A stretch of 14,229 nucleotides of DNA from Bacillota bacterium. Lineage in GTDB: Bacteria > Bacillota > Clostridia > Christensenellales > CAG-138. Under the pieces are notes generated by a model. The model had not been told where the DNA came from and ran no database searches. It saw nothing but the letters and a program-made list of their open reading frames with translations. Numbering within the stretch: the first letter of the stretch is position 1; the number at the start of each line of letters is the position of its first letter. The position numbers were made by a program, and so were the translations under genes. Below, one piece after another: positions 1 through 6,958 of this stretch. The DNA lies in contig JAEWWD010000198.1 in assembly GCA_023396535.1 (NCBI GenBank), forward strand, positions 1-14,229. The letters are read 5' to 3'.

Positions 1-93
1 GTATGCGAACTGCTTGCGCAAATCGCTGATCCGAATCTCTACAGCCGCATCCGCACCGTGAACAACGAACTCATCGTGCGGCAGAGTACATAG
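1..93 (+). CDS. LacI-family transcriptional regulator, C-terminal fragment (5' end outside window)
   Basis: Frame 1 is open from the first base to a TAG at 91-93 and encodes 30 residues. The tail reads ELLAQIADPNLYSRI and then NNELIVRQST. LacI/GalR-family repressors characteristically end this way, with a helix (LLxxI), a short variable stretch and a final beta strand of the type xELIVRxS. The DNA-binding domain and the rest of the sugar-binding domain lie upstream of the window, so its operator and ligand cannot be judged. It is distinct from the complete LacI-type gene at 4260, whose tail reads LIPTLIKRKSC. The family call rests on a short tail only; a hairpin terminator follows about 55 bases later. 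Confidence 0.6.
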   Translation, partial: VCELLAQIADPNLYSRIRTVNNELIVRQST

Positions 94-148
94 AGCCGCG
101 AATACAAGCCCGGGCTTTGTAAAGTGCAAAAACAAGCGAGATTTTCAA

Positions 149-179
149 TAACGTCGCCGGATAGGCGGCGTTACTTTTA
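149..179 (+). terminator. Rho-independent terminator after the LacI fragment
   Basis: A 10-bp stem pairs 149-158 (TAACGTCGCC) with 164-173 (GGCGGCGTTA), with one G-T wobble and the five-base loop GGATA. It is followed by CTTTTAC. The T-tract is short but the stem is strong. It lies between the regulator tail and the next promoter, as expected for a terminator. Confidence 0.6.
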
Positions 180-193
180 CGCAAATTTTACGA

Positions 194-223
194 TTGACAC
201 TGTACGAATAATACATATATAAT
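194..223 (+). promoter_or_regulatory. Sigma-A type promoter of the PiT/DUF47 operon
   Basis: A perfect -35 TTGACA at 194-199 and a perfect -10 TATAAT at 218-223 are separated by 18 bases. Transcription would start near 230, leaving an untranslated leader of about 205 bases before the PiT start codon. No LacI-type operator is visible here, unlike the other three consensus promoters in the window. Confidence 0.75.
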
Positions 224-315
224 TTAATTGTGGATATTTGTGCTTTTTTGATTGCCGCTGGCTTCAACGCAATCCATATGGCAGAACCGGATATACTATT
301 GGCATGAAAATAATT

Positions 316-394
316 GCCGGCTCTGGGTAGATGACCGCGCATGGTTTATCCCCAAGGCCGGCGTTTGTGTGTTTGCTCGGCAAATGCGCAGCAA
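316..394 (+). promoter_or_regulatory. Structured 5' leader of the PiT mRNA, possible cis-regulatory RNA
   Basis: GCCGGC at 316-321 can pair with GCCGGC at 357-362. Inside that stem TGGGTA (324-329) can pair with TA and CCCA (347-348, 351-354) across a two-base bulge, and ACC (334-336) with GGT (343-345). Downstream, two short hairpins exclude each other: TTTGC (372-376) with GCAAA (380-384), or TTGCT (373-377) with AGCAA (390-394). The second is followed by an A/T-rich run. A long leader with alternative pairings fits an RNA switch, but I do not recognise a known riboswitch class. The pairing could also be chance, and an open reading frame on the opposite strand (145-342) looks spurious. Confidence 0.3.
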
Positions 395-434
395 TATATT
401 TTAAATTTGTACTGAAAAGAGGTGTGTGGGAAAC

Positions 435-1430
435 ATGGGATTTGGATTACTGTTCGTCATGCTCCTAATTTGCGCATCCATATTCGTAAATGGCTGGACG
501 GACGCGCCAAACGCCCTCACCACGGTTGTTTCCACCAGGGTTTTAACCCCCAGAAAGGCCGTCATACTCGCCGCAATATTTAATTTGCTGGGCGTACTGT
601 TGATGGGTACCGCCGTCGCGGAGACAATCACCAAGATTATCGCGCTGGAACCGGGCAAGGACGGTCTTGTTACGCTCGCGTCCGCACAGATCGCAATCGT
701 AAGCTGGGCGGTAGGCGCATGGCGCTTTGGCATCCCCACCAGTGAAAGCCACGCGCTGATTGCCGGGTTGACAGGCGCAGCGCTTGCAAACGGCGGTTTA
801 GCGTCCGTAAGCTGGGCGGAATGGCAAAAGGTTCTGCTTGGATTGGGCATTTCCTCCATACTGGGGTTCATATCCGGCTGGCTGATGACGGTCGCTGTTT
901 CCAAGACGTTCTCCCACGTAAACAGACATAAGGCCAACCGTTTCTTCTCCATCGGACAAGTTGTTTCCGCGGCGGCGATGGCTTTCAGCCACGGCGCGCA
1001 GGATGGCCAGAAGTTTGTAGGTATTTGGGCGTTCGCGCTTATGCTGGGAGGCGTTATGGCTCCGGGCGAAATGACGATTCCCCTGTGGGTAATGGTGTTT
1101 TGCTCGGTATTGATGGCGATAGGCACTTCTATAGGCGGTTACCGCATCATTAAGACGATGGGCATTGATATGGTGAAAATTGAAAAGTATCAGGGATTTT
1201 CCGCCGAAGTCGCCGCTTCCGCCTGTATGATCGGCGCAACCATATTCGGCATCCCTCTGAGCACCACCAACACGAAAGGTACGGCCATCATGGGCGCCGC
1301 AGCAGCACGCAGGCTCTCCAACGTCAATTGGGGGGTAGTGAATGAAATGTTCCTCGCATGGATTCTGACATTCCCCGCCTGCGCGCTGATCGGTTACGTG
1401 ATGGCATTGTTGATGCACACAATATTCTAA
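435..1430 (+). CDS. PiT-family inorganic phosphate permease
   Basis: This integral membrane transporter, 331 residues long, belongs to the PiT family (low-affinity phosphate or metal-phosphate symport driven by ion gradients). The N-terminal half contains the family repeat as NGWTDAPNALTTVVSTRVL (residues 19-37). PTSESHALIAGLTGA follows at 101-115. The C-terminal half has FSHGAQDGQKFVGIW (185-199) and STTNTKGTAIMGA (276-288), the second copy of the inverted-repeat signature. Many hydrophobic segments span the rest. The length is short, as in bacterial PiT proteins without a large cytoplasmic loop. ATG 435 was chosen because AGAGG at 418-422 sits at a normal distance; an in-frame GTG at 426 lies almost on that site. 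The DUF47 gene follows after 14 bases, a pairing typical of PiT operons. Ion specificity cannot be read from the sequence. Confidence 0.9.
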   Translation: MGFGLLFVMLLICASIFVNGWTDAPNALTTVVSTRVLTPRKAVILAAIFNLLGVLLMGTAVAETITKIIALEPGKDGLVTLASAQIAIVSWAVGAWRFGIPTSESHALIAGLTGAALANGGLASVSWAEWQKVLLGLGISSILGFISGWLMTVAVSKTFSHVNRHKANRFFSIGQVVSAAAMAFSHGAQDGQKFVGIWAFALMLGGVMAPGEMTIPLWVMVFCSVLMAIGTSIGGYRIIKTMGIDMVKIEKYQGFSAEVAASACMIGATIFGIPLSTTNTKGTAIMGAAAARRLSNVNWGVVNEMFLAWILTFPACALIGYVMALLMHTIF

Positions 1431-1444
1431 AGGAGTGATTACGG

Positions 1445-2065
1445 ATGAAACTGAAAAGAAAAGAAGCAGATTTTTATAATTCGTTCGTACGAGGCGCGGA
1501 ATTCGCGCTGAAATCCGCCAACATGCTACAGGATCTCATGGTAAGCGGCAAGTTCTCCGATGCCGAGTTCCAGGCCATCAAGCGCGTGGAGCAGGAAGCG
1601 GACAATCTTATGCATTCCATTTCAGAGGAACTGAATGTCGCTTTTATCACCCCCATTGACCGTGACGATATCCATAAAATCGCAAATGAAACTGTCGACA
1701 TCGTAGACAGCTTTGAAGCCGTCGCCAACCATCTTTGGATGATGCGCGTCACAAATATCACGGAACCCATGAAGGAAATGGCGAAATTAGGCGTAGATGC
1801 CTGCAATAAGCTTCTCGAACTGATGTCCGAATTGAAGGGCGGAAAGCGAAACAGCAAGCTGTACGAATTGGTCGTGGAGGTAAATCGCATCGAAGAAATG
1901 GGAGACCGATGCTATAAGGACGCCGTACGCGAATTATTTACCAACGAGAAAGATCCCATTGAACTAATCAAAAAACATAAGATCTATGACGAGCTGGAGA
2001 ACGCGCTGGACGACTGTGAAGACGTCGCCAACCTTGTCGAAGGTATCATCATCACCAAGACCTGA
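1445..2065 (+). CDS. DUF47 family PhoU-like partner of the PiT transporter
   Basis: A soluble, all-helical, highly charged protein of 206 residues from the DUF47 (PhoU-like, TIGR00153) family. Family hallmarks are the opening helix with FVRGAEFALKSANML, the repeated acidic helices such as VEQEADNLMHSISEELN, and the helix beginning TPIDRDDIHKIANETVDIVD. PhoU-type proteins bind metal clusters through such E/DxxxD helices and modulate phosphate transport. DUF47 proteins are commonly encoded next to PiT permeases and are thought to regulate them. The ATG has an AAAGGAG site (1430-1436) and lies 14 bases after the permease stop, so the two are co-transcribed. A hairpin terminator follows the stop codon. 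Direct regulation of the permease is inferred from family context. Confidence 0.88.
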   Translation: MKLKRKEADFYNSFVRGAEFALKSANMLQDLMVSGKFSDAEFQAIKRVEQEADNLMHSISEELNVAFITPIDRDDIHKIANETVDIVDSFEAVANHLWMMRVTNITEPMKEMAKLGVDACNKLLELMSELKGGKRNSKLYELVVEVNRIEEMGDRCYKDAVRELFTNEKDPIELIKKHKIYDELENALDDCEDVANLVEGIIITKT

Positions 2066-2091
2066 TACACACGATTTTATTCTGCACTTTG

Positions 2092-2143
2092 ACTGCCTGA
2101 CGCCGAAAGGGTCGCCCTGGAAGCGGTTCAGGCAGTTTGTATT
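2092..2143 (+). terminator. Terminator between the convergent PiT/DUF47 and HAD/EEP operons
   Basis: ACTGCCTGA (2092-2100) pairs perfectly with TCAGGCAGT (2128-2136). A smaller hairpin, AGGG-TCG-CCCT (2108-2118), stacks in the loop. The plus-strand 3' side runs into TTGTATTT, a weak T-tract, so it suits the DUF47 transcript. On the minus strand the bases beyond the stem are not T-rich, so use by the opposing HAD gene is less certain. Confidence 0.55.
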
Positions 2144-2181
2144 TAGACGTTTCCAATTCCATCCGGTCGGCGCAGTGTCCG

Positions 2182-2937
2182 CTATCTGCCGTTGAAGGAG
2201 CGAATGATGCCCGGTATCTCCGAGAGGTCCTTTATTTCATAGTCCGGGTCAAATCCCTTGCCGATAAACGCCGCATCCTTATAGGCCACGGCGGGATTAT
2301 CGATTTTGATCATCATCGCGAGGCCCGCGTTCCGGACGCCGCGAACGTCCCTGGATATGGTATCGCCAACGTAGGCGCATTCCCCGGGCAGTACGCCAAG
2401 CTTCTCGGCCGCCATATGAAATATTCTGGAGTCAGGCTTGCGGATGCCTATCTGACTGGACATCAGTATAAATTGAAAGTATGGGCTTATACCGTTCTTC
2501 TTGGAAAAATACGGTACGAACGTCGTGGACATAATGTTATTCGCGATGGCCTGCCGTATGCCCATTTCATGAAGCGTATGAAGAGTTTCCTTTAAATGGG
2601 AACGCGGGGTCATCCGTACACGAGCGCTGTCGTAATAGAAGCTCAGCTCTTCGGCATGCTGCAGCAGCTTTTCTTCATCCACATCAAAATCCCTGAGGAA
2701 ATAGTCCTTCCAGATACGTATGGACGGAAGCTCCCGCATGGTGTCCTCCGCGTACGTCTTATACTCTCTGGCATGTACTGTGAGGCTGTTATCCAGTACT
2801 TCAGCGGTTACGTTCAGATCCATGCCCAACTCACGCAGTTTTAAAAGCAGGCGTTTTGCAAAGTCCAGCCGCAGTGCGTCGTCGTTATAGGATGTATACA
2901 GTACGCCGCCCACGTCGTACAATATTGCCTTTATCAT
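2182..2937 (-). CDS. HAD-superfamily hydrolase, subfamily IA-like, with non-canonical motifs (paralogue 1)
   Basis: A cytoplasmic protein of 251 residues with all four HAD motif positions. Motif I is LYDVGGVL with the nucleophile Asp8, but the second Asp of the usual DxD is Gly10. The motif II position is IANN, with Asn133 where Ser/Thr is usual. Motif III is GIRKPDSRIF (Lys167), and motif IV is YVGDTISRD (Asp192, Asp197). A helical cap lies around residues 20-110. HAD phosphatases hydrolyse small phosphate esters such as sugar phosphates. DxG variants occur in this superfamily, and some, such as YihX, are active. The start overlaps the EEP stop codon by ATGA (2934-2937), implying coupled translation from the shared minus-strand promoter. 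The protein is clearly related to the HAD gene at 11666. The substrate is unknown and the catalytic mechanism uncertain because of Gly10 and Asn133. Confidence 0.85.
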   Translation of the reverse strand: MIKAILYDVGGVLYTSYNDDALRLDFAKRLLLKLRELGMDLNVTAEVLDNSLTVHAREYKTYAEDTMRELPSIRIWKDYFLRDFDVDEEKLLQHAEELSFYYDSARVRMTPRSHLKETLHTLHEMGIRQAIANNIMSTTFVPYFSKKNGISPYFQFILMSSQIGIRKPDSRIFHMAAEKLGVLPGECAYVGDTISRDVRGVRNAGLAMMIKIDNPAVAYKDAAFIGKGFDPDYEIKDLSEIPGIIRSFNGR

Positions 2938-3977
2938 TTTGCCACCTCAAAAGAAACCGCCACAGCGTCATGATCGGATAATTCTTTGCCGTCGAACGCA
3001 TTCAGCTCTTCCGGGCAGCCGGGTAGTAACCGATGATGAAATATCGTTTCTACACGCGACGGCTTGCTGCACTTAAGCCCTCTTTGGAAGAACCAGTCGA
3101 GGTTTAGCAGAATATCCTCCTCGCCCGGCATATGCTTGCGGCGAGTGGATTTATCAAACAGATTGCAATTTTTGTAGGTATATCCGCGCGCCTCCGCCAG
3201 CGCCATCATGGGTTCGTAAAAAGGAATATCCCCAAGGCGCTTATACTGCTCCGCCTTATCCTTCAAATCCTCCATATTGGCCTGCGAATCTCCGTCCACC
3301 GTATTGGTATTCATGTCGCCGCCTATCAGCACGGGCAGGCTGCCAAAGTGGGCGTCGATTTCATCGAGAAGATAGGTAAACTGGCGTACGCGGCCTTCAG
3401 GCGAAGCGCGGTTTTCAAGATGTACGCAAACGACGCCGATCTCCCTGCCGCCGATTTTTGTTTGGGCCAGCAGCGCCATACGCGTACCCAGACGGCTGTC
3501 CCCTTCCCGGCAAAACCATTCATACTCAATGGGCAAATGTACAAGCCTGACCCGGTCGAGCGGGAACCGGGAAAGTATCGCGTTACCATGCAGGCCCTGT
3601 TCGTTGCCGTCTCGGCAGGCATTGACGGTGATAAACTCTACGCCGAACGCATAATTCATTTTTAGCGCCTGCGCAAGTTCCCGGGTGGTATGAAGATTGT
3701 TGGAGCGGGCCATACCGTAATCCAGCTCGTTCGCCAGTATGATATCCGCCCCGCTGAGCTCGGGATGCAGGCGCAGAAACGGTATAATCCACTTCAGCCT
3801 CGTGCCCTGTTCTATGTTGAACACGACCGCGCAGGCGGGAACAGAGCCGCCAGTACTAAAGGCGTTGTCCACATCCGGAGTAAATGTGCCGGACAGGCCG
3901 GAAATCGCCTCCAAATGAGGCATGTCCGCCATGCGGCGCACCGCCTGCTCCACCGCTGAACGATCCTGTTTGATCAT
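2934..3977 (-). CDS. Endonuclease/exonuclease/phosphatase (EEP) fold metal-dependent phosphoesterase
   Basis: A 347-residue protein with the ordered EEP motifs: NELDYG (metal-binding Glu84), GLHGNAILSRFP (Asn132), VVCVHLEN (His186), GGDMNTNT (Asp221, Asn223), LNLDWFF (Asp294) and LSDHDAVAV (Asp335, catalytic-type His336, Asp337). The family includes DNases, sphingomyelinases and inositol-polyphosphate phosphatases, all Mg-dependent and acting on phosphodiesters or phosphomonoesters. No signal peptide is evident, so it probably acts in the cytoplasm. The chosen ATG (3975-3977) has GGAGGA six bases upstream; an extended reading from 4010 lacks this. It is the first gene of a minus-strand operon with the HAD hydrolase, behind a consensus promoter and a LacI-type operator. 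The company of a sugar kinase and other phosphatases favours a small phosphorylated metabolite over DNA, but this is inference. Confidence 0.85.
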   Translation of the reverse strand: MIKQDRSAVEQAVRRMADMPHLEAISGLSGTFTPDVDNAFSTGGSVPACAVVFNIEQGTRLKWIIPFLRLHPELSGADIILANELDYGMARSNNLHTTRELAQALKMNYAFGVEFITVNACRDGNEQGLHGNAILSRFPLDRVRLVHLPIEYEWFCREGDSRLGTRMALLAQTKIGGREIGVVCVHLENRASPEGRVRQFTYLLDEIDAHFGSLPVLIGGDMNTNTVDGDSQANMEDLKDKAEQYKRLGDIPFYEPMMALAEARGYTYKNCNLFDKSTRRKHMPGEEDILLNLDWFFQRGLKCSKPSRVETIFHHRLLPGCPEELNAFDGKELSDHDAVAVSFEVAK

Positions 3978-4061
3978 ATATGCTCCTCCATCGCCACGCC
4001 GGCATACCAAGAAAGCCCGAAAAAGGGGCTCGTGCCGGACTCGTCAGCATCTCATTCGCTT

Positions 4062-4075
4062 CGTAAACGTTTGCG
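4062..4075. promoter_or_regulatory. LacI-type operator controlling the EEP-HAD operon
   Basis: CGTAAACGTTTGCG is a 14-bp palindrome with one mismatched pair and a central CG, the form bound by LacI/GalR repressors. On the minus strand it begins about 20 bases downstream of the -10 box (4096-4101), so bound protein would block early transcription. The right half GTTTGCG recurs at 4233-4239 and 11547-11553. Confidence 0.7.
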
Positions 4076-4095
4076 CATCTATTTAGAATATTGAT

Positions 4096-4124
4096 ATTAT
4101 ACCCATCGCGATATATACTGTCAA
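4096..4124 (-). promoter_or_regulatory. Sigma-A type promoter of the EEP-HAD operon
   Basis: Read on the minus strand, a perfect TTGACA (4119-4124) and a perfect TATAAT (4096-4101) are separated by 17 bases. Transcription would start near 4089 and run into the operator at 4062-4075 before reaching the EEP start at 3977. Confidence 0.8.
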
Positions 4125-4133
4125 TAATATTGA
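4121..4133. repeat. Palindrome overlapping the minus-strand -35 box
   Basis: TCAATA-A-TATTGA is a perfect 6+6 inverted repeat around one base and overlaps the -35 box of the EEP-HAD promoter. Part of it, AATATTGAT (4126-4134), recurs directly at 4087-4095, at the transcription start. It could be a second regulator site, but the region is A/T-rich and chance is plausible. Confidence 0.3.
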
Positions 4134-4186
4134 TAAAACTACCGAATTGCGCATATGAATTTTTTCGCATGCCATCCTTCATGCAA

Positions 4187-4215
4187 TTGACAATAATAAT
4201 TGTATGGTGTATCAT
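4187..4215 (+). promoter_or_regulatory. Promoter of the LacI-PHP-PfkB operon
   Basis: A perfect -35 TTGACA (4187-4192) and a -10 TATCAT (4210-4215) are separated by 17 bases. The start of transcription, near 4222, falls at the edge of the operator at 4225-4240, so the regulator probably represses its own operon. Confidence 0.7.
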
Positions 4216-4220
4216 ACAAT
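4199..4220. repeat. Inverted repeat overlapping the lacI-type promoter -10
   Basis: ATTGTATG (4199-4206) and CATACAAT (4213-4220) form a perfect 8+8 inverted repeat around the six-base spacer GTGTAT. It covers the -10 box. TTGTAT/ATACAA arms resemble those of GntR-type operators, so a second regulator may act here. As RNA it would lie mostly upstream of the transcript, which argues against an RNA hairpin. Confidence 0.45.
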
Positions 4221-4224
4221 GCAA

Positions 4225-4240
4225 CTGGAAACGTTTGCGC
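4225..4240. promoter_or_regulatory. LacI-type operator for autoregulation of the LacI-PHP-PfkB operon
   Basis: CTGGAAACGTTTGCGC is an imperfect palindrome with the perfect core AAACGTTT (4229-4236) and a central CG. GTTTGCGC (4233-4240) matches the operator at 4062-4075 over the same half (GTTTGCGC at 4069-4076). It lies immediately downstream of the -10 box and just before the regulator gene. Confidence 0.7.
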
Positions 4241-4259
4241 CTAACAGGAGATGAAGCCG

Positions 4260-5267
4260 GTGAAAAAAGTTACCATCAAGGATATCGCCAAAGTGGCGAA
4301 AGTATCGTATGCAACCGTCTCCCGCGCGCTGTCAGGCAGCCCCGAAATCAGCGAAGATACGCGGGAACGGGTTGTCAAGATATGCAAAGAGATGGGCTAC
4401 ACGCCAAACTCCGTCGCCCGTTCTATGGTCATGAAGCAAACCAAGCTTTTAGGGCTCATCGTAACCAGCGTGGAAAACCCCTTTATGTCGGAAATCGCGT
4501 ATCATATTGAACGAAACGCCCGCGCGCACGGGTATAATATTATGCTCTGCAACTCCTCGCACGATATCAATCTGGAAGAACAGGTTTTTGAACTGCTGAT
4601 GGGCCGTCAGGTGGATGGGATCATCATAGTCCCCTCCAGCGTCGATACCTATGGGCGGCTAAAAAAGCATCTTTCCAAAGTGCCGACCGTATTCGTCAGC
4701 GAAAATTTACGTGATCTTCCGGAAAGCTATGTCGCCGTGGATAATTACAGGGGGATGTATATTGGTACGGAATACCTGTATTCGCTGGGTCACCGCGATA
4801 TTCTGTACTTCGGCAGGCGCAAGCGCAGCAGCACGCATCAACTGCGCGCGGAAGGGTACAGCGACGCCTGTATTCAATTTGGATTAACGCCTCATTTCTT
4901 TAACAGCCCTTATTCGTCGAGCTCCATACAGCATGGATACACGCTGGCAAAGCAATTGTTCGCCACAAAGCCGCCCCATACGGCCATATTCGCCGCCACC
5001 GATTCCCTCGCGTTAGGCGTGCTGCAGGCGGCGGATGAGGCCGGCATACGCATACCCGAGGAAATGTCCCTGCTCGGCTTCGATAATATCCACTATACCG
5101 GCTTACCCAAAATCAACCTTTCCACCATCGAGCAGCCGAAAATGACGATGGCCTCCATCGCGGTTGAAATGCTTGTGGAGAAAATAAGGAATCCGTCCAT
5201 AGGCTATTCCCATCAGATTTTGATCCCTACGTTGATTAAGCGCAAATCCTGTATTGCGTTACAATAA
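4260..5267 (+). CDS. LacI/GalR-family transcriptional regulator, complete
   Basis: A 335-residue regulator with the classical N-terminal helix-turn-helix VTIKDIAKVAKVSYATVSRA (residues 4-23). The hinge helix follows at residues 50-57 (NSVARSMV), where Met56 replaces the usual minor-groove-intercalating Leu. The periplasmic-binding-protein-like effector domain follows, with LGLIVTSVENPF, VDGIIIVPS, AIFAATDSLALGVL and ISTIEQP-like NLSTIEQP segments. It should bind DNA as a dimer and respond to a sugar-like ligand. GTG 4260 was chosen because AGGAG (4246-4250) lies nine bases upstream and the protein then starts where LacI proteins usually do. An in-frame ATG at 4251 directly abuts that site. 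The gene is followed after 14 bases by the PHP gene. Three similar operators around consensus promoters in this window are its likely targets. Confidence 0.93.
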   Translation: MKKVTIKDIAKVAKVSYATVSRALSGSPEISEDTRERVVKICKEMGYTPNSVARSMVMKQTKLLGLIVTSVENPFMSEIAYHIERNARAHGYNIMLCNSSHDINLEEQVFELLMGRQVDGIIIVPSSVDTYGRLKKHLSKVPTVFVSENLRDLPESYVAVDNYRGMYIGTEYLYSLGHRDILYFGRRKRSSTHQLRAEGYSDACIQFGLTPHFFNSPYSSSSIQHGYTLAKQLFATKPPHTAIFAATDSLALGVLQAADEAGIRIPEEMSLLGFDNIHYTGLPKINLSTIEQPKMTMASIAVEMLVEKIRNPSIGYSHQILIPTLIKRKSCIALQ

Positions 5268-5281
5268 TTTTCGGAGGTCCT

Positions 5282-6010
5282 ATGAGCTTGTTTCTTTATG
5301 ACCCGCACGTTCACACCAAGGAAACAAGCAGGTGCGGGTGGATTCCCGCCGCCACGCTTGTTGAATTGTACCACGAACACAAGTATGCAGGAATCGTCGT
5401 CACCGATCACATGCACGAGACTTACATCTCCCTTCTCGACTGTTCCGACGATTGGGACGCGTGCGTAGACAGTTTTCTTACAGGCTACCGGCTCGCAAAA
5501 CAGCGCGCAGACGAGCTGGATATGGACGTCATACTGGGCATGGAACTGCGTTTCCCCGAAAACAACAACGATTATCTGGTGTATGGCATCGATGAAGCCT
5601 TTTTGCGCAGAAATCCTTATATGTACAGAATGGGTCACAGCGCGTTTTACCAAACCTTCAAGGATGAAGTATTGATTATACAGGCCCATCCTTTCCGGGA
5701 TGAGAACTCTACTGTCTTTTTCGACAGCGTGCACGGCTTAGAGATCATCAATTGCAGCCCCCGGCATGACAACTTTAATGACAGGGCGCTGGAATCTTCC
5801 ACAAGGTACCCGGATTTGCTGCGTTCCTGCAGCTCGGACGCGCATCGCCCGGGGGACGAAGCGCGAGCCGCGCTGGCGTTTAACCGCCGCATACGCGACT
5901 CGTTCGCGTTCAGGCGCGCCATGCAGGAACACGCCTGCAGTATGCAATGCGAAGAATTTCAATCCATCATTGACCAGTGCAAAATGCATTTCGGAGGTGC
6001 TACTGCATGA
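5282..6010 (+). CDS. PHP-domain metal-dependent phosphoesterase
   Basis: A 242-residue single-domain protein with the PHP motifs in order: DPHVHT (His9, His11), VTDHMHE (Asp42, His43), GMELRF (Glu88), IIQAHPF (His136), NCSPRHDN (His162) and CSSDAHRPGD (Asp186, His188). These residues bind a di- or trinuclear metal centre. PHP enzymes hydrolyse phosphomonoesters such as histidinol phosphate, or small phosphodiesters, including cyclic ones (for example PhnPP). There is no DNA polymerase or HisK-type extension. A GGAGGT site (5273-5278) precedes the ATG, which lies 14 bases after the regulator gene. The stop codon overlaps the kinase start by ATGA (6007-6010). It is probably cytoplasmic and co-regulated with the neighbouring phosphoesterases. 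The exact substrate is unknown. Confidence 0.87.
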   Translation: MSLFLYDPHVHTKETSRCGWIPAATLVELYHEHKYAGIVVTDHMHETYISLLDCSDDWDACVDSFLTGYRLAKQRADELDMDVILGMELRFPENNNDYLVYGIDEAFLRRNPYMYRMGHSAFYQTFKDEVLIIQAHPFRDENSTVFFDSVHGLEIINCSPRHDNFNDRALESSTRYPDLLRSCSSDAHRPGDEARAALAFNRRIRDSFAFRRAMQEHACSMQCEEFQSIIDQCKMHFGGATA

Positions 6011-6894
6011 CACACGCATTCGATACATTCATACTGGGGCAACCCTCGCTGGATATCAATACGGATTACGATGGTACCACGGTGCGCCCCATCGGCGGCG
6101 CAGTCGTATACTCCGGGTTTTCGGCCTCCGGGATGGGCCACCGTGTCGCCGTTCTGCCCAAGGCCAACCCAGCGGATATGGACGTCAAAGAGTTGTTTTC
6201 AAAAGCCCGGAACGTGACGGTATTCCCGCTCGACAGCGCCCATAGCACTTCCATACGGAATGTCTATCATACCGCTGACCGCGAGCGCCGCACCTGCACG
6301 GCCATCAGCCGCATCGATCCATACAGGGTAGAAGAAATTCCGGATGTCGATGCGCCCATCTACCATATTGCCGGGCTCATGCGCGGGGATCTTGGCAACG
6401 AGATCGTGGAATTCGCATCCCAAAAGGCCATGGCGGCCGTAGATGTGCAATGCATGCTCCGTTGCGACGAGAACGGCTCCATGGTATTCCACGATTGGGC
6501 CGAAAAGCGGGAGATATTACCTCTGATCCGTTTTTTAAAAACGGACGCTGCGGAAGCGGAGATACTGACCGGCCTTGCCGACCGAGCAAAAGCCGCCAAA
6601 CAGATGTATGAGTGGGGCGCAAAAGAAATCATGATCACGCACAATACGGAAGTGCTGGTTTACGACGGAAAGGAAATATACACCTGTCCGCTGAAGCCGC
6701 GCAACCTGAGCGGCCGAACCGGCAGAGGCGATACCTGCTTCTCCGGCTATATCACGGAGCGCCTCACTTCGGATATCCCTACCGCGCTGCTGCGCGCCGC
6801 TGCGCTTGTATCGCTTAAAATGGAGACGCCGGGGCCTTTCATGGGAACCCGCGCGGATGTGGAAGAGTTCATCCGGCTGTTTTACGCGGAATAA
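6007..6894 (+). CDS. PfkB-family carbohydrate kinase
   Basis: A 295-residue kinase of the ribokinase/PfkB family, which phosphorylates sugars or nucleosides with ATP. Seen features are the N-terminal LGQPSLDIN (residues 10-18), the glycine pair of the substrate lid region (PIGGAVVYSG, 28-37), FLKTDAAEAEILTG (177-189) and the C-terminal anion-hole signature SGRTGRGDTCFSGY (235-248) with catalytic base Asp242. The signature is slightly unusual: GRTGRGD replaces the common DTTGAGD. ATG 6007 was chosen because GGAGGTG (5993-5999) precedes it at normal spacing and it overlaps the PHP stop by four bases. A reading extended to 5977 lacks such a site. Coupling to a PHP phosphoesterase suggests the kinase takes up the dephosphorylated or hydrolysed product, but the order of reactions is inference. 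Confidence 0.87.
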   Translation: MTHAFDTFILGQPSLDINTDYDGTTVRPIGGAVVYSGFSASGMGHRVAVLPKANPADMDVKELFSKARNVTVFPLDSAHSTSIRNVYHTADRERRTCTAISRIDPYRVEEIPDVDAPIYHIAGLMRGDLGNEIVEFASQKAMAAVDVQCMLRCDENGSMVFHDWAEKREILPLIRFLKTDAAEAEILTGLADRAKAAKQMYEWGAKEIMITHNTEVLVYDGKEIYTCPLKPRNLSGRTGRGDTCFSGYITERLTSDIPTALLRAAALVSLKMETPGPFMGTRADVEEFIRLFYAE

Positions 6895-6958
6895 GCCTTT
6901 CACCGTTATTGCATGTCAGCGCGCGAATACCTTTTTGCCAGGATTGTGAGGGACGCGT

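Noticed and set aside
145..342. 65-residue minus-strand reading frame in the PiT leader
   Set aside because: No ribosome site or recognisable protein pattern, and it overlaps the consensus promoter, a terminator and a structured leader on the other strand.
798..1418. 206-residue minus-strand reading frame opposite the PiT gene
   Set aside because: Shadow of a well-supported PiT coding sequence; His/Gly/Cys-rich composition without a domain.
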